DNA of 64,000 nucleotides. Source: an uncultured bacterium. GTDB taxonomy: Bacteria > Chloroflexota > Anaerolineae > J036 > Brachytrichaceae. The stretch covers positions 18,957-82,956 of the forward strand of contig CAIQQO010000201.1 in assembly GCA_903873965.1 (NCBI GenBank), written 5' to 3'. The notes under the pieces were generated by a model. The model had not been told where the DNA came from and did not search any database. It saw only the letters and a list, made by a program, of their open reading frames with translations. Positions 48,325 to 58,332 of the stretch are shown here, piece after piece (positions within the stretch are counted from its first letter, which is position 1; every line of letters starts with the position of its first letter). A program made the position numbers and the translations under genes.

Positions 48325-48359
48325 TCCATACTTATCCTCTTTGTATTCACTGCCAACCT

Positions 48360-51300
48360 TCAGGTCGTTCTGCGTTTCATCGCGTTGATGTGCGCGTTGA
48401 GGATCAGCGCAGGCTCAGCGGCAGACATCATCGCCGATACCTCGTTGCCGTTCAGAACGGTGAATCGTTCGTTGTCACCTGCCTCGGTGACAGCCAGTGC
48501 AATCTGGGGTGCAATATCCACGTTGCGGCCGGGACGACCCAGCGCAATGACGATCCCACAAGGATGCTGTGCCATGCCGACGTCCATAGCGCCATCGAGT
48601 TTATCCATGGCATCTGTAAGGTTCTTCACACTGCGTTTCAATGCCTCATTGTCAGCCAGGAACAGCAGTGCAATCGGCCTGTTTAGCTTTGAAGCTCTTG
48701 TTGCCTTTGTGGCATAAATGCGCACGGCATCCACGTCGATTCCCGCCATCAACTCAAGGTCCAGCGATGCTGCGAATGATGAACCCAGTTGCGCCACGTG
48801 CTTGCGGTTGGTCCAGACCGCGCCTTCGCGCAGCATAGCGGTGGTCATGGCGCGCCACGCACTAGCCCAGCGTCTCATTTGGACGCGTCCCGCCGCATGC
48901 AGACGTTGACCCTCCATGCGCACTGCCTGGCCGCCGGCATGTTTCTGCTCATATCGTTGTATGGCGTATTGGCGGAAGGGGCCGGGGATGGACGGTACGT
49001 CTTCTGGCGTAACGTCGCCATATGCAAACAACTGTCTTTGAATTGTCTTCTCCCACCTTGGCCAATGGGCATCAAGTTTCGTCTTGTTTGCCGTATTCAT
49101 GCTGCGCCACGGTTTGAACAGTGCAATGGCGAGGGGAACACCAAATGACCGGCTTAATCGCAACCGACTTGCAGCCACCAGGGCAGCTAGCAGCATAAAC
49201 AAAGCTACCATGACTGACCACCATAGAGGCGTCAATGCATTCAAGGTGCGGACCTGCTGCCATGACCATATCCTTAACAGCATCCACACCAGGGGGACAC
49301 GGTTTGCAGTGATTCCCGGTTCGGACTGCGTTATCTCTGCGCCCCATGCAGCAATCATCTGGCTGCGGCCGTCGGGCAGAATGCGAATTGCACCGCTTAT
49401 GGCACTCACGCCGGGGAGTGTTCGCGCCATGATTTCACCACCGCCATGCAAAGCCCAGATGATGTCACCGCTAGGAAGGCGGCCGGCAACACCGTACGTA
49501 TTGATCGGCAGGAACAAGTCGAGCACGTTGCCGATGTTTGCCGGGCGTTCCTGCCACGCAGCGGAGCCGTTACTCACAACGTATTGCATCGGCGTAAACA
49601 CGGCTTTGGTTTTGTTATAAGATGCGTCTAGTGGAATCACAGTGATATGGTCGGTTCTCAGGTTTAGTCCCGGCGTTGCATTATCACCGTTGGAGGTTAA
49701 CCCGCGTACCGTGAGTTCACCCAATCCCACATTGGCAGCGCGCCATGTTTGCCCTGCATCATCTGATTGAAAAATACCCCGATCTGTTGCGGCAGCGCTG
49801 AGTAATCCACTGGCGTCTTCGATGGCAATATCCAGGAATTCGATATCGGTAAGGCCATTGGATACAGGTTTCCATGTCACGCCTGAATCGGTAGATCGAT
49901 ATGCGCCGCCCGCCATGGTGCCTGCATACAGCGCGCCCGCCACGCGATCATAGACTACAGACAGGATGCTGTTGTGGTACATTCCCCCGATGGCTTGACT
50001 CCAGTACTGATCGGCATTGCCCATGCGGAACAGCCCCGATTTCACGGCCGCAAACACACCACCATATCTCTCATCAACAGCTAGCGCGATGATGTTGCCA
50101 GGCAGGTTCTTGGCCATTTGCTCCCAACCGCCGTTGACCATGCGATACACACCGCCGCTGAGTGTTCCAGCATAGACGGTGCCATCACGTTCATCGACTG
50201 CGAGCGTTTCAACGTTATTGTCAGGTAGTCTACCGCCATGGCTGCTCCAGGTGAAGCCAAAGTCATTCGACACTAGCACACCACCTTTATAGGCGCCAGC
50301 ATATACCGCTGAATCATGGCTACTGACAGCCACTGTGCGCGCGAACACGGTCTGCAGAGGTTGAACGATGGTCCATGAGGCGCCATCACTTGTGGATCGC
50401 AACACGTCGCCATTAGCTGTAACCGCGTACGCGTTGCCATGACGATCATCGACAGCTATGGTCTGGATGTCTTGTCCGATTGCTTTTGGTGTGGCCAAGG
50501 TCCAGTTGATTTTGTCTAGTGCAGTGCGATATAAACCACTGCGTGTCCCGGCATAGAGCGTGTTCGTACCATGATCGATGCCAAGCGATTGAACAACGGC
50601 GTTTGGCAAACCAGTATTGATGGGTGTCCAGTTCGCGCCGTTTTCTGTTGAGTGAAAAACGCCGCCGCCCAGGAGTCCCGCATAAAGAGCGCCATCCTGC
50701 GGATTGACCAGCAATGTTTGCACATGCCGTGCATTGGGATTCTGTTCTGCGGATTGCCAGTGAGCGCCGCCGTCAGATGTCATGAAGATGCCGCTGCTGG
50801 TAGCAGCCAGCAAGCCCGTGCCATCTGGTTTTAGCAACAGGGAATGCACCAGCGTGCTGCTTAAGCCTTGATCTATGCGCACCCATGTAGCAGCGCCATC
50901 GCGCGATTTCATAATGCCGTCCAGTGTTGCCGCATAAATCACACCATCGGATCGGTCTTGCACCAATGCCTGGACGTTGCCATCGGTCAATCCAGTCAAA
51001 TTAACTGTAAAACCGCTGCCCTGTTTCGCTATCTGCAGAATGCCGTGATCAGTGCCTGCCAGGATGATGCCGGTATTGACATCTCTCAATAGCGAAATCA
51101 CGCTGACAACGGAGGTGTTACTGGTCAACAAGTCCCATGTCTCTGTGACATTGGTGCTGTGCCAAAGTCCGCTGTCGGTGGCGACATATACCTCGCCGGG
51201 TTCATCGCCAAGGAGAAACTGGTGAACGTAGGTGTTGCTGACGCCGGGGCCGATGGTCTGCCATGTGGCACCCTGGTCGATTGAGGTATACATGCCGTAG

Positions 51301-51839
51301 CCTAGCATTCCTGCGTACATGACAGGCACACGCGGGTCGACCGCGATAGTCAGCAGCTTGTCGCCACGCATGCCGCCGCCTAACTGTTGCCAGGATTCGC
51401 CATGGTTGGAACTGCGGAAAAGCCCGCCGCCAAACACGACGGTGTACATGACATCGTGGTCTTTGTCGTATAGCAGATCCTGAATATCGATGCCCGATAG
51501 ACCATGACTTGCAGGCTGCCACGTGACCCCGCCGTCAATGGATTTGAACACGCCGCCATTCGAACCGGCATACAGATCGCCCGTTTTGGTATCCATCTCA
51601 AGCGCGCGCACAACTGAGAGCGCTGCCGGTCCAGACGCCACATGGGTAAGTTCGATAGCGGGGGTAAGTGCGTTATCGGCTATGGTTAATGCTGTAGTGA
51701 ACAGTATGATGACCATCGCTACTGCAATGATGGTCTTTATCGGCCTGAGAACACGCGTCGGCCTGAATGGCCATGTGCGTGTTGTTGTTAATGAACTTAC
51801 CACTGACTTAAGTTTCTGCATATGTACCTTGCATCTCAC
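48360..51839 (-). CDS. Membrane-anchored YCF48/BNR-repeat beta-propeller protein with cytoplasmic C-terminal domain
   Basis: About 15 copies of a pattern like LYAGTxxGGVYRSTDGGxTW; N-terminal TM and second TM WSVMVALFMLLAALVAASRL near aa 880. Confidence 0.85.
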   Translation of the reverse strand: MRCKVHMQKLKSVVSSLTTTRTWPFRPTRVLRPIKTIIAVAMVIILFTTALTIADNALTPAIELTHVASGPAALSVVRALEMDTKTGDLYAGSNGGVFKSIDGGVTWQPASHGLSGIDIQDLLYDKDHDVMYTVVFGGGLFRSSNHGESWQQLGGGMRGDKLLTIAVDPRVPVMYAGMLGYGMYTSIDQGATWQTIGPGVSNTYVHQFLLGDEPGEVYVATDSGLWHSTNVTETWDLLTSNTSVVSVISLLRDVNTGIILAGTDHGILQIAKQGSGFTVNLTGLTDGNVQALVQDRSDGVIYAATLDGIMKSRDGAATWVRIDQGLSSTLVHSLLLKPDGTGLLAATSSGIFMTSDGGAHWQSAEQNPNARHVQTLLVNPQDGALYAGLLGGGVFHSTENGANWTPINTGLPNAVVQSLGIDHGTNTLYAGTRSGLYRTALDKINWTLATPKAIGQDIQTIAVDDRHGNAYAVTANGDVLRSTSDGASWTIVQPLQTVFARTVAVSSHDSAVYAGAYKGGVLVSNDFGFTWSSHGGRLPDNNVETLAVDERDGTVYAGTLSGGVYRMVNGGWEQMAKNLPGNIIALAVDERYGGVFAAVKSGLFRMGNADQYWSQAIGGMYHNSILSVVYDRVAGALYAGTMAGGAYRSTDSGVTWKPVSNGLTDIEFLDIAIEDASGLLSAAATDRGIFQSDDAGQTWRAANVGLGELTVRGLTSNGDNATPGLNLRTDHITVIPLDASYNKTKAVFTPMQYVVSNGSAAWQERPANIGNVLDLFLPINTYGVAGRLPSGDIIWALHGGGEIMARTLPGVSAISGAIRILPDGRSQMIAAWGAEITQSEPGITANRVPLVWMLLRIWSWQQVRTLNALTPLWWSVMVALFMLLAALVAASRLRLSRSFGVPLAIALFKPWRSMNTANKTKLDAHWPRWEKTIQRQLFAYGDVTPEDVPSIPGPFRQYAIQRYEQKHAGGQAVRMEGQRLHAAGRVQMRRWASAWRAMTTAMLREGAVWTNRKHVAQLGSSFAASLDLELMAGIDVDAVRIYATKATRASKLNRPIALLFLADNEALKRSVKNLTDAMDKLDGAMDVGMAQHPCGIVIALGRPGRNVDIAPQIALAVTEAGDNERFTVLNGNEVSAMMSAAEPALILNAHINAMKRRTT

Positions 51840-52163
51840 CTGACGTGTGTGCAGTGCTGCTATGATCTGTACTCACCCGTGGAGGGGACGACTCACATGT
51901 AGTCCCGTCGCACTATCGAGGTGGCTTCCTATGTGTTGCCTCACCGTGTGTTGTTCCGCATGAGGCAGAATCAACTACAGTGAAACGCTATGAAGCGTTG
52001 TATCACAAATCCAGAAATAGTTCGTAACCGAAGTGCTTCTATCCCATATGCCCCACCGGGGAGTAAAACCGCGTTGAGGCGCAGGCATTCGCTGCAGTGT
52101 ATTGGATGAAACAGGCGAAAAGGTTGAGGATCGCGAGAGTGGGCAAAGATGCGGCAGGCGAAC

Positions 52164-52264
52164 AGAGATGTCATGGGCTGACAACGTGTCGGATGGATCG
52201 GCACACGGGTCCGCATTCGCGCCTGCAGCCATACAGCCAGCAAGCGCATGTACATGACATCTCT
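52164..52264. repeat. 12-bp inverted repeat flanking 77 bp, intergenic
   Basis: AGAGATGTCATG (52164-52175) and CATGACATCTCT (52253-52264). Confidence 0.55.
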
Positions 52265-52277
52265 GCCAGCCCGTTCG

Positions 52278-52460
52278 CTACTTTAGTTTCAGTTGCTTGA
52301 CCAGGTCGATGAATTCTTCGTACTCGTCCTCAGTCAGGTGGACGGTGACCATTCCCAACTCAAGGTCGAAATACAGTCCGTCAGTCTCGCGTACTTCGAT
52401 GACTGCAAAGCTTTCGGTTTCGGCAAGGTATTTCTCGTTGTCTGCTGAATCTGCTGGCAT
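52278..52460 (-). CDS. Small acidic conserved-looking protein, unknown function
   Basis: 60 aa ORF, ATG start with upstream AGGAG, acidic composition; no overlapping alternative gene. Confidence 0.55.
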   Translation of the reverse strand: MPADSADNEKYLAETESFAVIEVRETDGLYFDLELGMVTVHLTEDEYEEFIDLVKQLKLK

Positions 52461-52550
52461 AGTTGCTCCTCTTGTATTAACTTAGTTCGCTATTGTCTCA
52501 GGGACAGACGCAAGGCTACTTGCGCCCGGCGTGCCCCTACCTTTGTCATT

Positions 52551-53561
52551 TTACCTCGCGATTCCATTGGGATTCAGAGTTATCTGAATGTCGACGCCCG
52601 TAGGTGATGCATCGAGTACCCAATAGCGCGCAGATAATCCCGCATTTTGATAGGCAGTGCGCATGGCTTGACCGATGCCTTCATGATTTTCACGGGCGAA
52701 TGCCAGCATGCCCGGCCCTGCGCCGCTTAAACATACGGCTACGGCGCCATGATCCAGCGCAGCCTTTTGACAAGCTGCGGCGCCCGGTATCAATGGAATG
52801 CGATAGGGTTCGTGAATGCGGTCTGCCATCGCCCGCGTGAGTAGTGTGTCATCGCCGTTGCGCAAGGCTTCGGCTACCAGCATCGCGCGCCCGATATTGA
52901 GTACGGCATCTGATCGGTTCAATGTTTTGGGTACGGCTGCACGCGCCTCAATTGTCAAGAAGTTGTATGCCGGTACGCAGATGACGACTTTCCAGGGTGG
53001 TAGTTGCACCCGTTCAGCCACCACGGTCAATCCATTGTAGGAAATCAGGATAAGCCCACCGTACAAAGCCGGCGCGACGTTGTCGCCATGACCTTCAAGC
53101 GCAGTGGCGCGTTCCAAAATGGCTTCCAGATTGACTTGCTTGTAAGCCAGTGCATTGGCGAAGATCAAGCCGGCCAGCACCGCAGTTGAACTGGAACCCA
53201 TACCACTGGCGCATGGGATGTTATTGCGGGCGACGATACGATATCCCTGGGTTTTATATATCTCAGGGCCGATCAGACCCGGCTGGGCAAAATTGATGCG
53301 GTACAACTCACCGCGCATGGTCTGCGCGATCAGGTTGTTCCCGCCGTTTGGCAAAATGTCGGCGCCTTCTCCGTGAGATTCGACCGAGATGACTGGTTCG
53401 CCAGGCACAAGGTGCAGCTCAAACGTATTCCACAGCGTCACCGCCATTCCCATGCAGTCAAAACCAGGGCCGAGGTTGGCACTGGTGGCAGGAACCCGTA
53501 CACTGACTGACGTAGGGGATGACTCGCGTTTCTCCCCGTCTGGCTTAGTGTCTGATATCAC
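52551..53561 (-). CDS. thrB: Homoserine kinase
   Basis: VRVPATSANLGPGFDCMGMAVTLWN, NNIPCASGMGSSSTAVLAGLIFAN, CLSGAGPGMLAF. Confidence 0.95.
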   Translation of the reverse strand: MISDTKPDGEKRESSPTSVSVRVPATSANLGPGFDCMGMAVTLWNTFELHLVPGEPVISVESHGEGADILPNGGNNLIAQTMRGELYRINFAQPGLIGPEIYKTQGYRIVARNNIPCASGMGSSSTAVLAGLIFANALAYKQVNLEAILERATALEGHGDNVAPALYGGLILISYNGLTVVAERVQLPPWKVVICVPAYNFLTIEARAAVPKTLNRSDAVLNIGRAMLVAEALRNGDDTLLTRAMADRIHEPYRIPLIPGAAACQKAALDHGAVAVCLSGAGPGMLAFARENHEGIGQAMRTAYQNAGLSARYWVLDASPTGVDIQITLNPNGIAR

Positions 53562-54643
53562 AGGTCAAGCCTCGCTAGCAGGGCTTCGATCTTCGGCTCG
53601 ATGATCTGCGGTGTTGCTGAAAGGCGAATAGCCGTATCAGGGTCTTTCAAACCATGCCCGGTGAGTACTGCGACGACGCGCTTTCCGTGCAGGTTGATCT
53701 TGCCTTCGCGCAAAGCTTTGGCCAGACCAGCCAGTCCTGCAGCGGACGAGGGTTCACAGAACACGCCTTCGTGGCGCGCGACAAGCTGGTATGCGTGCAG
53801 GATTTCATCGTCACTCACAGCGTAAATCTGGCCGTCGGATTCTTCCAGAGCTGTCGCGGCTTCGTGCCAGCGTGCCGGATTGCCGATGCGAATAGCGGTA
53901 GCAATGGTTTCGGGATGCTCTACAACATGACCGAGGACGATGGGCGCCGATCCTGCTGCTTGTGCCCCCAGCAACTGTGGGCGATTTGACACTACATGAT
54001 CGTTGAAATACTCTTGGAAACCAAGCCAGTAGGCGGTGATATTTCCCGCATTGCCCACAGGCAGGCATAGCCAGTCGGGCGCATCCCCAAGGACATCGCA
54101 TACCTCAAAGGCAGCCGTTTTCTGTCCCTGTAACCTGGCTGGATTGATCGAGTTCACCAGTGCTATGGGCGCGCGCTGTGTTGCTTCCCGCACCATGCGC
54201 AGCCCGTCGTCGAATGACCCGTTGATTGAGATGACTTGCGCTCCGTAGCTCAAGGCGCCGGCGAGTTTTCCAGCGGCAATCTTGCCATCCGGCACCAGCA
54301 CCACGCACTTCAAGCCTGCGCGCGCGGCATAGGCCGCGGCAGACGCAGCCGTGTTGCCTGTGCTGGCACAGATGACGGCGCGTGCGCCATCCGCAACAGC
54401 CTGTGTCATGGCGGCGGTCATGCCGCGATCCTTAAAGGAGCCAGTTGGATTGAGTCCCTCATATTTCAGATACAGCTCGAAACCGCCACCCAGAATGGCG
54501 GCCAACGCAGGCGCTGGTATCAGCGGCGTGTTGCCTTCAAGCAAGGTGACGGGAGGCACCGATGAGGTCAGTGTTATGCGCTCGCGATAGTGTGCGATGA
54601 CGCCACGCCAGGGCGCAGATATACGGCTGGGTTGTAGTGACAT
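53558..54643 (-). CDS. thrC: Threonine synthase
   Basis: TLLEGNTPLIPAPAL, YLKYEGLNPTGSFKDRGMTAAMTQA, CASTGNTAASAAAYAARAGLKCVVLVP; overlaps thrB by 4 bp. Confidence 0.95.
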   Translation of the reverse strand: MSLQPSRISAPWRGVIAHYRERITLTSSVPPVTLLEGNTPLIPAPALAAILGGGFELYLKYEGLNPTGSFKDRGMTAAMTQAVADGARAVICASTGNTAASAAAYAARAGLKCVVLVPDGKIAAGKLAGALSYGAQVISINGSFDDGLRMVREATQRAPIALVNSINPARLQGQKTAAFEVCDVLGDAPDWLCLPVGNAGNITAYWLGFQEYFNDHVVSNRPQLLGAQAAGSAPIVLGHVVEHPETIATAIRIGNPARWHEAATALEESDGQIYAVSDDEILHAYQLVARHEGVFCEPSSAAGLAGLAKALREGKINLHGKRVVAVLTGHGLKDPDTAIRLSATPQIIEPKIEALLARLDL

Positions 54644-54703
54644 AGAGGCGGATTGTACACGGAGAAAACCATAGGCAATGCTGCGACACTCGTCCGCATG
54701 GGT

Positions 54704-55051
54704 TTACAGGATGGGCAGCGATGCCTGGGTGAACGCTTCGCGGATGATGCGGTAGCCGTCGTGGAACACCTGCCAGTAATGCGTGTTGCTACAGTAAATA
54801 GACAGCGTGATCACAGTGCCGCCCGGGCCTAATGACGTGATTAGCAGCACGACATTCAAAAGCAAGTTTAATGATGATCGCGCATAACGTATGATTGTAG
54901 GATCGATCCGGCGCGCGAGCAGGCCTTTGCCGGTCAGCGCTACGGCATAGTGAATAAGAAGTCGCGCCATAATCCAGATGACGATAGCAATAACGATGTG
55001 GGTAGCGCTCTGGATAAGAAACGCAGCGATGTCGGCGGGGTTAATGGACAT
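54704..55051 (-). CDS. Internally deleted MscS-like protein (possible pseudogene or minimal variant)
   Basis: N-part resembles MscS TM region up to LLNVVLLITSLGPGG; C-part VITLSIYCSNTHYWQVFHDGYRIIREAFTQASLPI resembles MscS carboxyl end; beta domain absent. Confidence 0.6.
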   Translation of the reverse strand: MSINPADIAAFLIQSATHIVIAIVIWIMARLLIHYAVALTGKGLLARRIDPTIIRYARSSLNLLLNVVLLITSLGPGGTVITLSIYCSNTHYWQVFHDGYRIIREAFTQASLPIL

Positions 55052-55141
55052 GTTTCACCTACAACAATATAGTGTACACCGCGCAGGTCAGCCCGTTCCG
55101 GTGGCGACTCTGGGTGATCCACCTAATACCACCGCGATTGT

Positions 55142-58100
55142 ATGGCGGAAACATTCATCTATATGCAGGCCCGGATGGCGTGTGATGTAATCGTGGCAGG
55201 CAGCGCTACAATCGAGCTGCAAATGGAACTGAACACACCGATAGACTATGGCGTGGGCGAATGGAATGCTAATGAACTGGGCAATCACCGGGTAGTGTTG
55301 CGCGTTAGCGATGCGACGGATGCCGTTCGCATTCGCATCCCGTGGCGGCGCAGAGATCAATCGCCCGAGGCAAAAGCCATCATCATCGTGGACGCTGCTA
55401 CGAACGAACCAGTGACTCATATCGCGAGGTTCGAAATCGGGCGTGAGTCTGGCGATATCGGTTTTCAGCCCGTAAGTGGCCCAGGCTTGTACTACGTGTA
55501 CTACTTGCCTTTCATCAACACGGGGCGTGTGAACTATCCTACGATTACCTATCCGCAAGCACCGCCCGCAACGGATTCGGCGTGGCTGGATCGCGTAACG
55601 GCGGAGCGCGACACTTTGCCGATGGCTGCAATCGTCGCGTTTGAAGCTGCTGATGAATTCAACCGATTTACTGAGATGGAAGTGATCGCGACTGAAGCCG
55701 AGGTGGATGTCTTATTAGCAACGTACCCGCACGCCAACTACTTCGTCTTTCCTGAAGATCGCGCGCACGTCATTCGAATGACCGACGATCTGCCGCAACG
55801 CTGGATTACAGCAAAGCCGGGTCAAACTTTACGTGGTGAAGCCTTGCGTGGTGAGTTCTACACTTTCCAACTGGGCGTTTTTGCGGCGCGCCAGGCAGCG
55901 ATGAATGTCCACCTTGTATTCAGTGATCTTCATGCCGAAGATGGTTTCACAGCGATACCGGCTGCGGCTCTGCGCTGCTTCAACCTGGCAGGTGTGTCGT
56001 GGGACGGGCGCGACTTTCAAAAAGTGTTGACCATACCGATGGGTAAGGTGCAGACACTGTGGTGTGGACTGGATGTTCCGGAAGATATAGCAGTGGGAGA
56101 GTATCGTGGGACGATCACAATTTCGGCGCAGAATGCATCCTCTACGACCATTGCCATTCATGTGACCGTTTTGCCCGATCAGATCGTAGATCATGGCGAC
56201 AACGAGATGAATCGGCTCTCGCGGTTGCGCTGGCTTGATTCGCGCATCGCACTCGATGATGAGGTCGTTGCCCCATTCACGCCTATGATCGTGCAGGGCA
56301 ACACGGTAGGCATTCTTGGGCGCGAGGTCAAGATTGGCCCCAATGGTTTACCACAGCAGATTACCAGTCGCTTTGCGCCGGAAATTACCCACTTGATCGA
56401 TGCAGGACGCGATGTACTGAGCGCGCCGCTTGCATTGCTGATTGAGTCGCCGAATGGCGCCGCTTTGCCTTGGACTCATGCGGGTGTGGTATTCACCTCA
56501 CAGACGCCGGGGCGCGTCACCTGGGAGGCGACAAGCGTTGCCGGTGTGATTGACGCACATGTACGTGCTGTCATGGAGTGCGATGGAAATATCGAATACA
56601 CTATGGCATTACGCGCCGGCGAGTCATGCGAACTAAACGATGTGCGCCTGGAGATACCAGTCGCGGGTGACGTGGCAAAGTACTCGATGGGACTGGGACT
56701 GAAGGGCGGCATTATCCCGGGTGAATATATATGGCAATGGGATGTGTCTAAAAATCAGGACGGTGCCTGGATTGGCGATGTCAACGCCGGCCTCCAGTTT
56801 ACGCTGAAAGACGAGTGCTACGAGCGGCCGCTGAATACGAATTTCTACCAGCTCAAGCCACTTGTGATGCCGTCATCTTGGTATAACGATGGGCGCGGAA
56901 GTATCAACATGCACGCGCAGGATGCACAAACATATATCGTGAAGTGCAGCAGTGGTCAGCGTACCTTCAAGGCGGGAGAAACGTTATATTACAACGTGCG
57001 ATTGCTCATCACGCCCTTCAAGCCTATTGATACCAACGCGCAGTGGTCAACGCGGTTCTATCATCGTTACAGTCCTCTCGATACTGTAGCTTCTGCGGGC
57101 GCTAACACCATCAATGTGCATCACGCTACGCCCGTGAATCCATATATCAACTACCCGTTCTTTCGCAACGACGATCTGAAAGCCTATGTCGATGCCGCAC
57201 ATGCGCGTGACATGAAGATGAAGTTGTACTACACCGTGCGCGAGTTGACGAACCGCGCGCCAGAATTGTTCGCCTTGCGCAGCCTCGGTGATGAAGTACT
57301 CACGCGCGGGCCGGGTGGCGGCTGGGCATGGCTGCAGGAGCACCTGGGTGAAGACTACATCGCGGGCTGGTTTGTGCCGGAACTGCAGGATGCGGCGGTG
57401 ATCAACAGCGGTATGTCGCGCTGGCTGAACTTTTATCTCGAAGGACTGGACTGGCTGGCGCGCCACATCGGCATTGATGGGTTGTATATCGATGACGTCG
57501 CCTATGACCGCACGATCATGAAGCGCGTCCGCAAGATACTGGATCGACACCGCTCAGGCGCAGTCATCGACCTGCACTCAGCCAATCAATACAATCCGCG
57601 CGATGGTTTTGCGAACAGCGCCGGTATATACATGGAACACTTCCCGTACCTCAATCGGTTGTGGTTCGGTGAGTATTTCGACTACAACGCCGCGCCTGAT
57701 TTCTGGCTGATCGAGATATCGGGGATACCGTTTGGCCTGATGGGCGAAATGCTGCAGGACGGTGGCAATCCCTGGCGCGGGATGATCTACGGTATGACCA
57801 GTCGCGCGCCGTGGGCAGGCAATCCACAGGCATTGTGGCAAGCCTGGGACGCGTTTGGTATGGCAGATAGCCGCATGATCGGATATTGGGTCGCGGGATG
57901 CCCTGTTCGAACCAGTCATCCAGAGGTACTTGCAACGGTCTATGTTGCTGAAGGGCGCGCGCTGATTGCCATTGCAAGCTGGGCCAAGGAGTCAGTTGTC
58001 GTTACGTTGAGTATCAATTGGACGGCACTGGGTATCGATCCGTCGCATGCCACATTGCGCGCGCCGGCGATGGCTGATTTTCAGGAGGCTGCGTGTTTCG

Positions 58101-58186
58101 AGTTTAATAGTTCGGCCGGGATGCAGAAGCAGAGCAGTGATATTCCGGTCGAGCCCGGGCGTGGCTGGCTGCTCGTGGTTGGGTAA
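55142..58186 (+). CDS. Glycoside hydrolase-like protein (DUF6067-type)
   Basis: 1014 aa; TIM-barrel-like KMKLYYTVRELTNRAPELFALRSLGDEVL, IGIDGLYIDDVAYDRTIMKRVRKIL, VIDLHSANQYNPRDGFANSAGIYMEHFPYLNRLWFGEYFDY. Confidence 0.75.
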   Translation: MAETFIYMQARMACDVIVAGSATIELQMELNTPIDYGVGEWNANELGNHRVVLRVSDATDAVRIRIPWRRRDQSPEAKAIIIVDAATNEPVTHIARFEIGRESGDIGFQPVSGPGLYYVYYLPFINTGRVNYPTITYPQAPPATDSAWLDRVTAERDTLPMAAIVAFEAADEFNRFTEMEVIATEAEVDVLLATYPHANYFVFPEDRAHVIRMTDDLPQRWITAKPGQTLRGEALRGEFYTFQLGVFAARQAAMNVHLVFSDLHAEDGFTAIPAAALRCFNLAGVSWDGRDFQKVLTIPMGKVQTLWCGLDVPEDIAVGEYRGTITISAQNASSTTIAIHVTVLPDQIVDHGDNEMNRLSRLRWLDSRIALDDEVVAPFTPMIVQGNTVGILGREVKIGPNGLPQQITSRFAPEITHLIDAGRDVLSAPLALLIESPNGAALPWTHAGVVFTSQTPGRVTWEATSVAGVIDAHVRAVMECDGNIEYTMALRAGESCELNDVRLEIPVAGDVAKYSMGLGLKGGIIPGEYIWQWDVSKNQDGAWIGDVNAGLQFTLKDECYERPLNTNFYQLKPLVMPSSWYNDGRGSINMHAQDAQTYIVKCSSGQRTFKAGETLYYNVRLLITPFKPIDTNAQWSTRFYHRYSPLDTVASAGANTINVHHATPVNPYINYPFFRNDDLKAYVDAAHARDMKMKLYYTVRELTNRAPELFALRSLGDEVLTRGPGGGWAWLQEHLGEDYIAGWFVPELQDAAVINSGMSRWLNFYLEGLDWLARHIGIDGLYIDDVAYDRTIMKRVRKILDRHRSGAVIDLHSANQYNPRDGFANSAGIYMEHFPYLNRLWFGEYFDYNAAPDFWLIEISGIPFGLMGEMLQDGGNPWRGMIYGMTSRAPWAGNPQALWQAWDAFGMADSRMIGYWVAGCPVRTSHPEVLATVYVAEGRALIAIASWAKESVVVTLSINWTALGIDPSHATLRAPAMADFQEAACFEFNSSAGMQKQSSDIPVEPGRGWLLVVG

Positions 58187-58205
58187 ATATCAGTCTGGGA
58201 TTGTC

Positions 58206-58237
58206 TCGGCTTGTTCCGCATCTGCGGAACAAGCCGA
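58206..58237. repeat. Perfect 15-bp inverted repeat (strong hairpin)
   Basis: TCGGCTTGTTCCGCA tc TGCGGAACAAGCCGA, 20 bp after the DUF6067-like gene. Confidence 0.85.
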
Positions 58238-58332
58238 TCATGTTGAAAAGGACTGCCCTCTCTTTCCCCAAGGTCTGCATGGCTATTCGCGTTGCAGCCA
58301 CAGCGCTTGGGTGTAATCAGGGCAACGCGACG

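Noticed and set aside
48900-51650. Repeated motif at regular spacing considered as DNA tandem repeats
   Set aside because: Repeats are protein-level propeller blades with strongly diverged DNA.
51971-52255. Two overlapping small minus-strand ORFs (94 and 85 aa)
   Set aside because: Different frames over the same bases, no domain, no consistent start signal; treated as intergenic.
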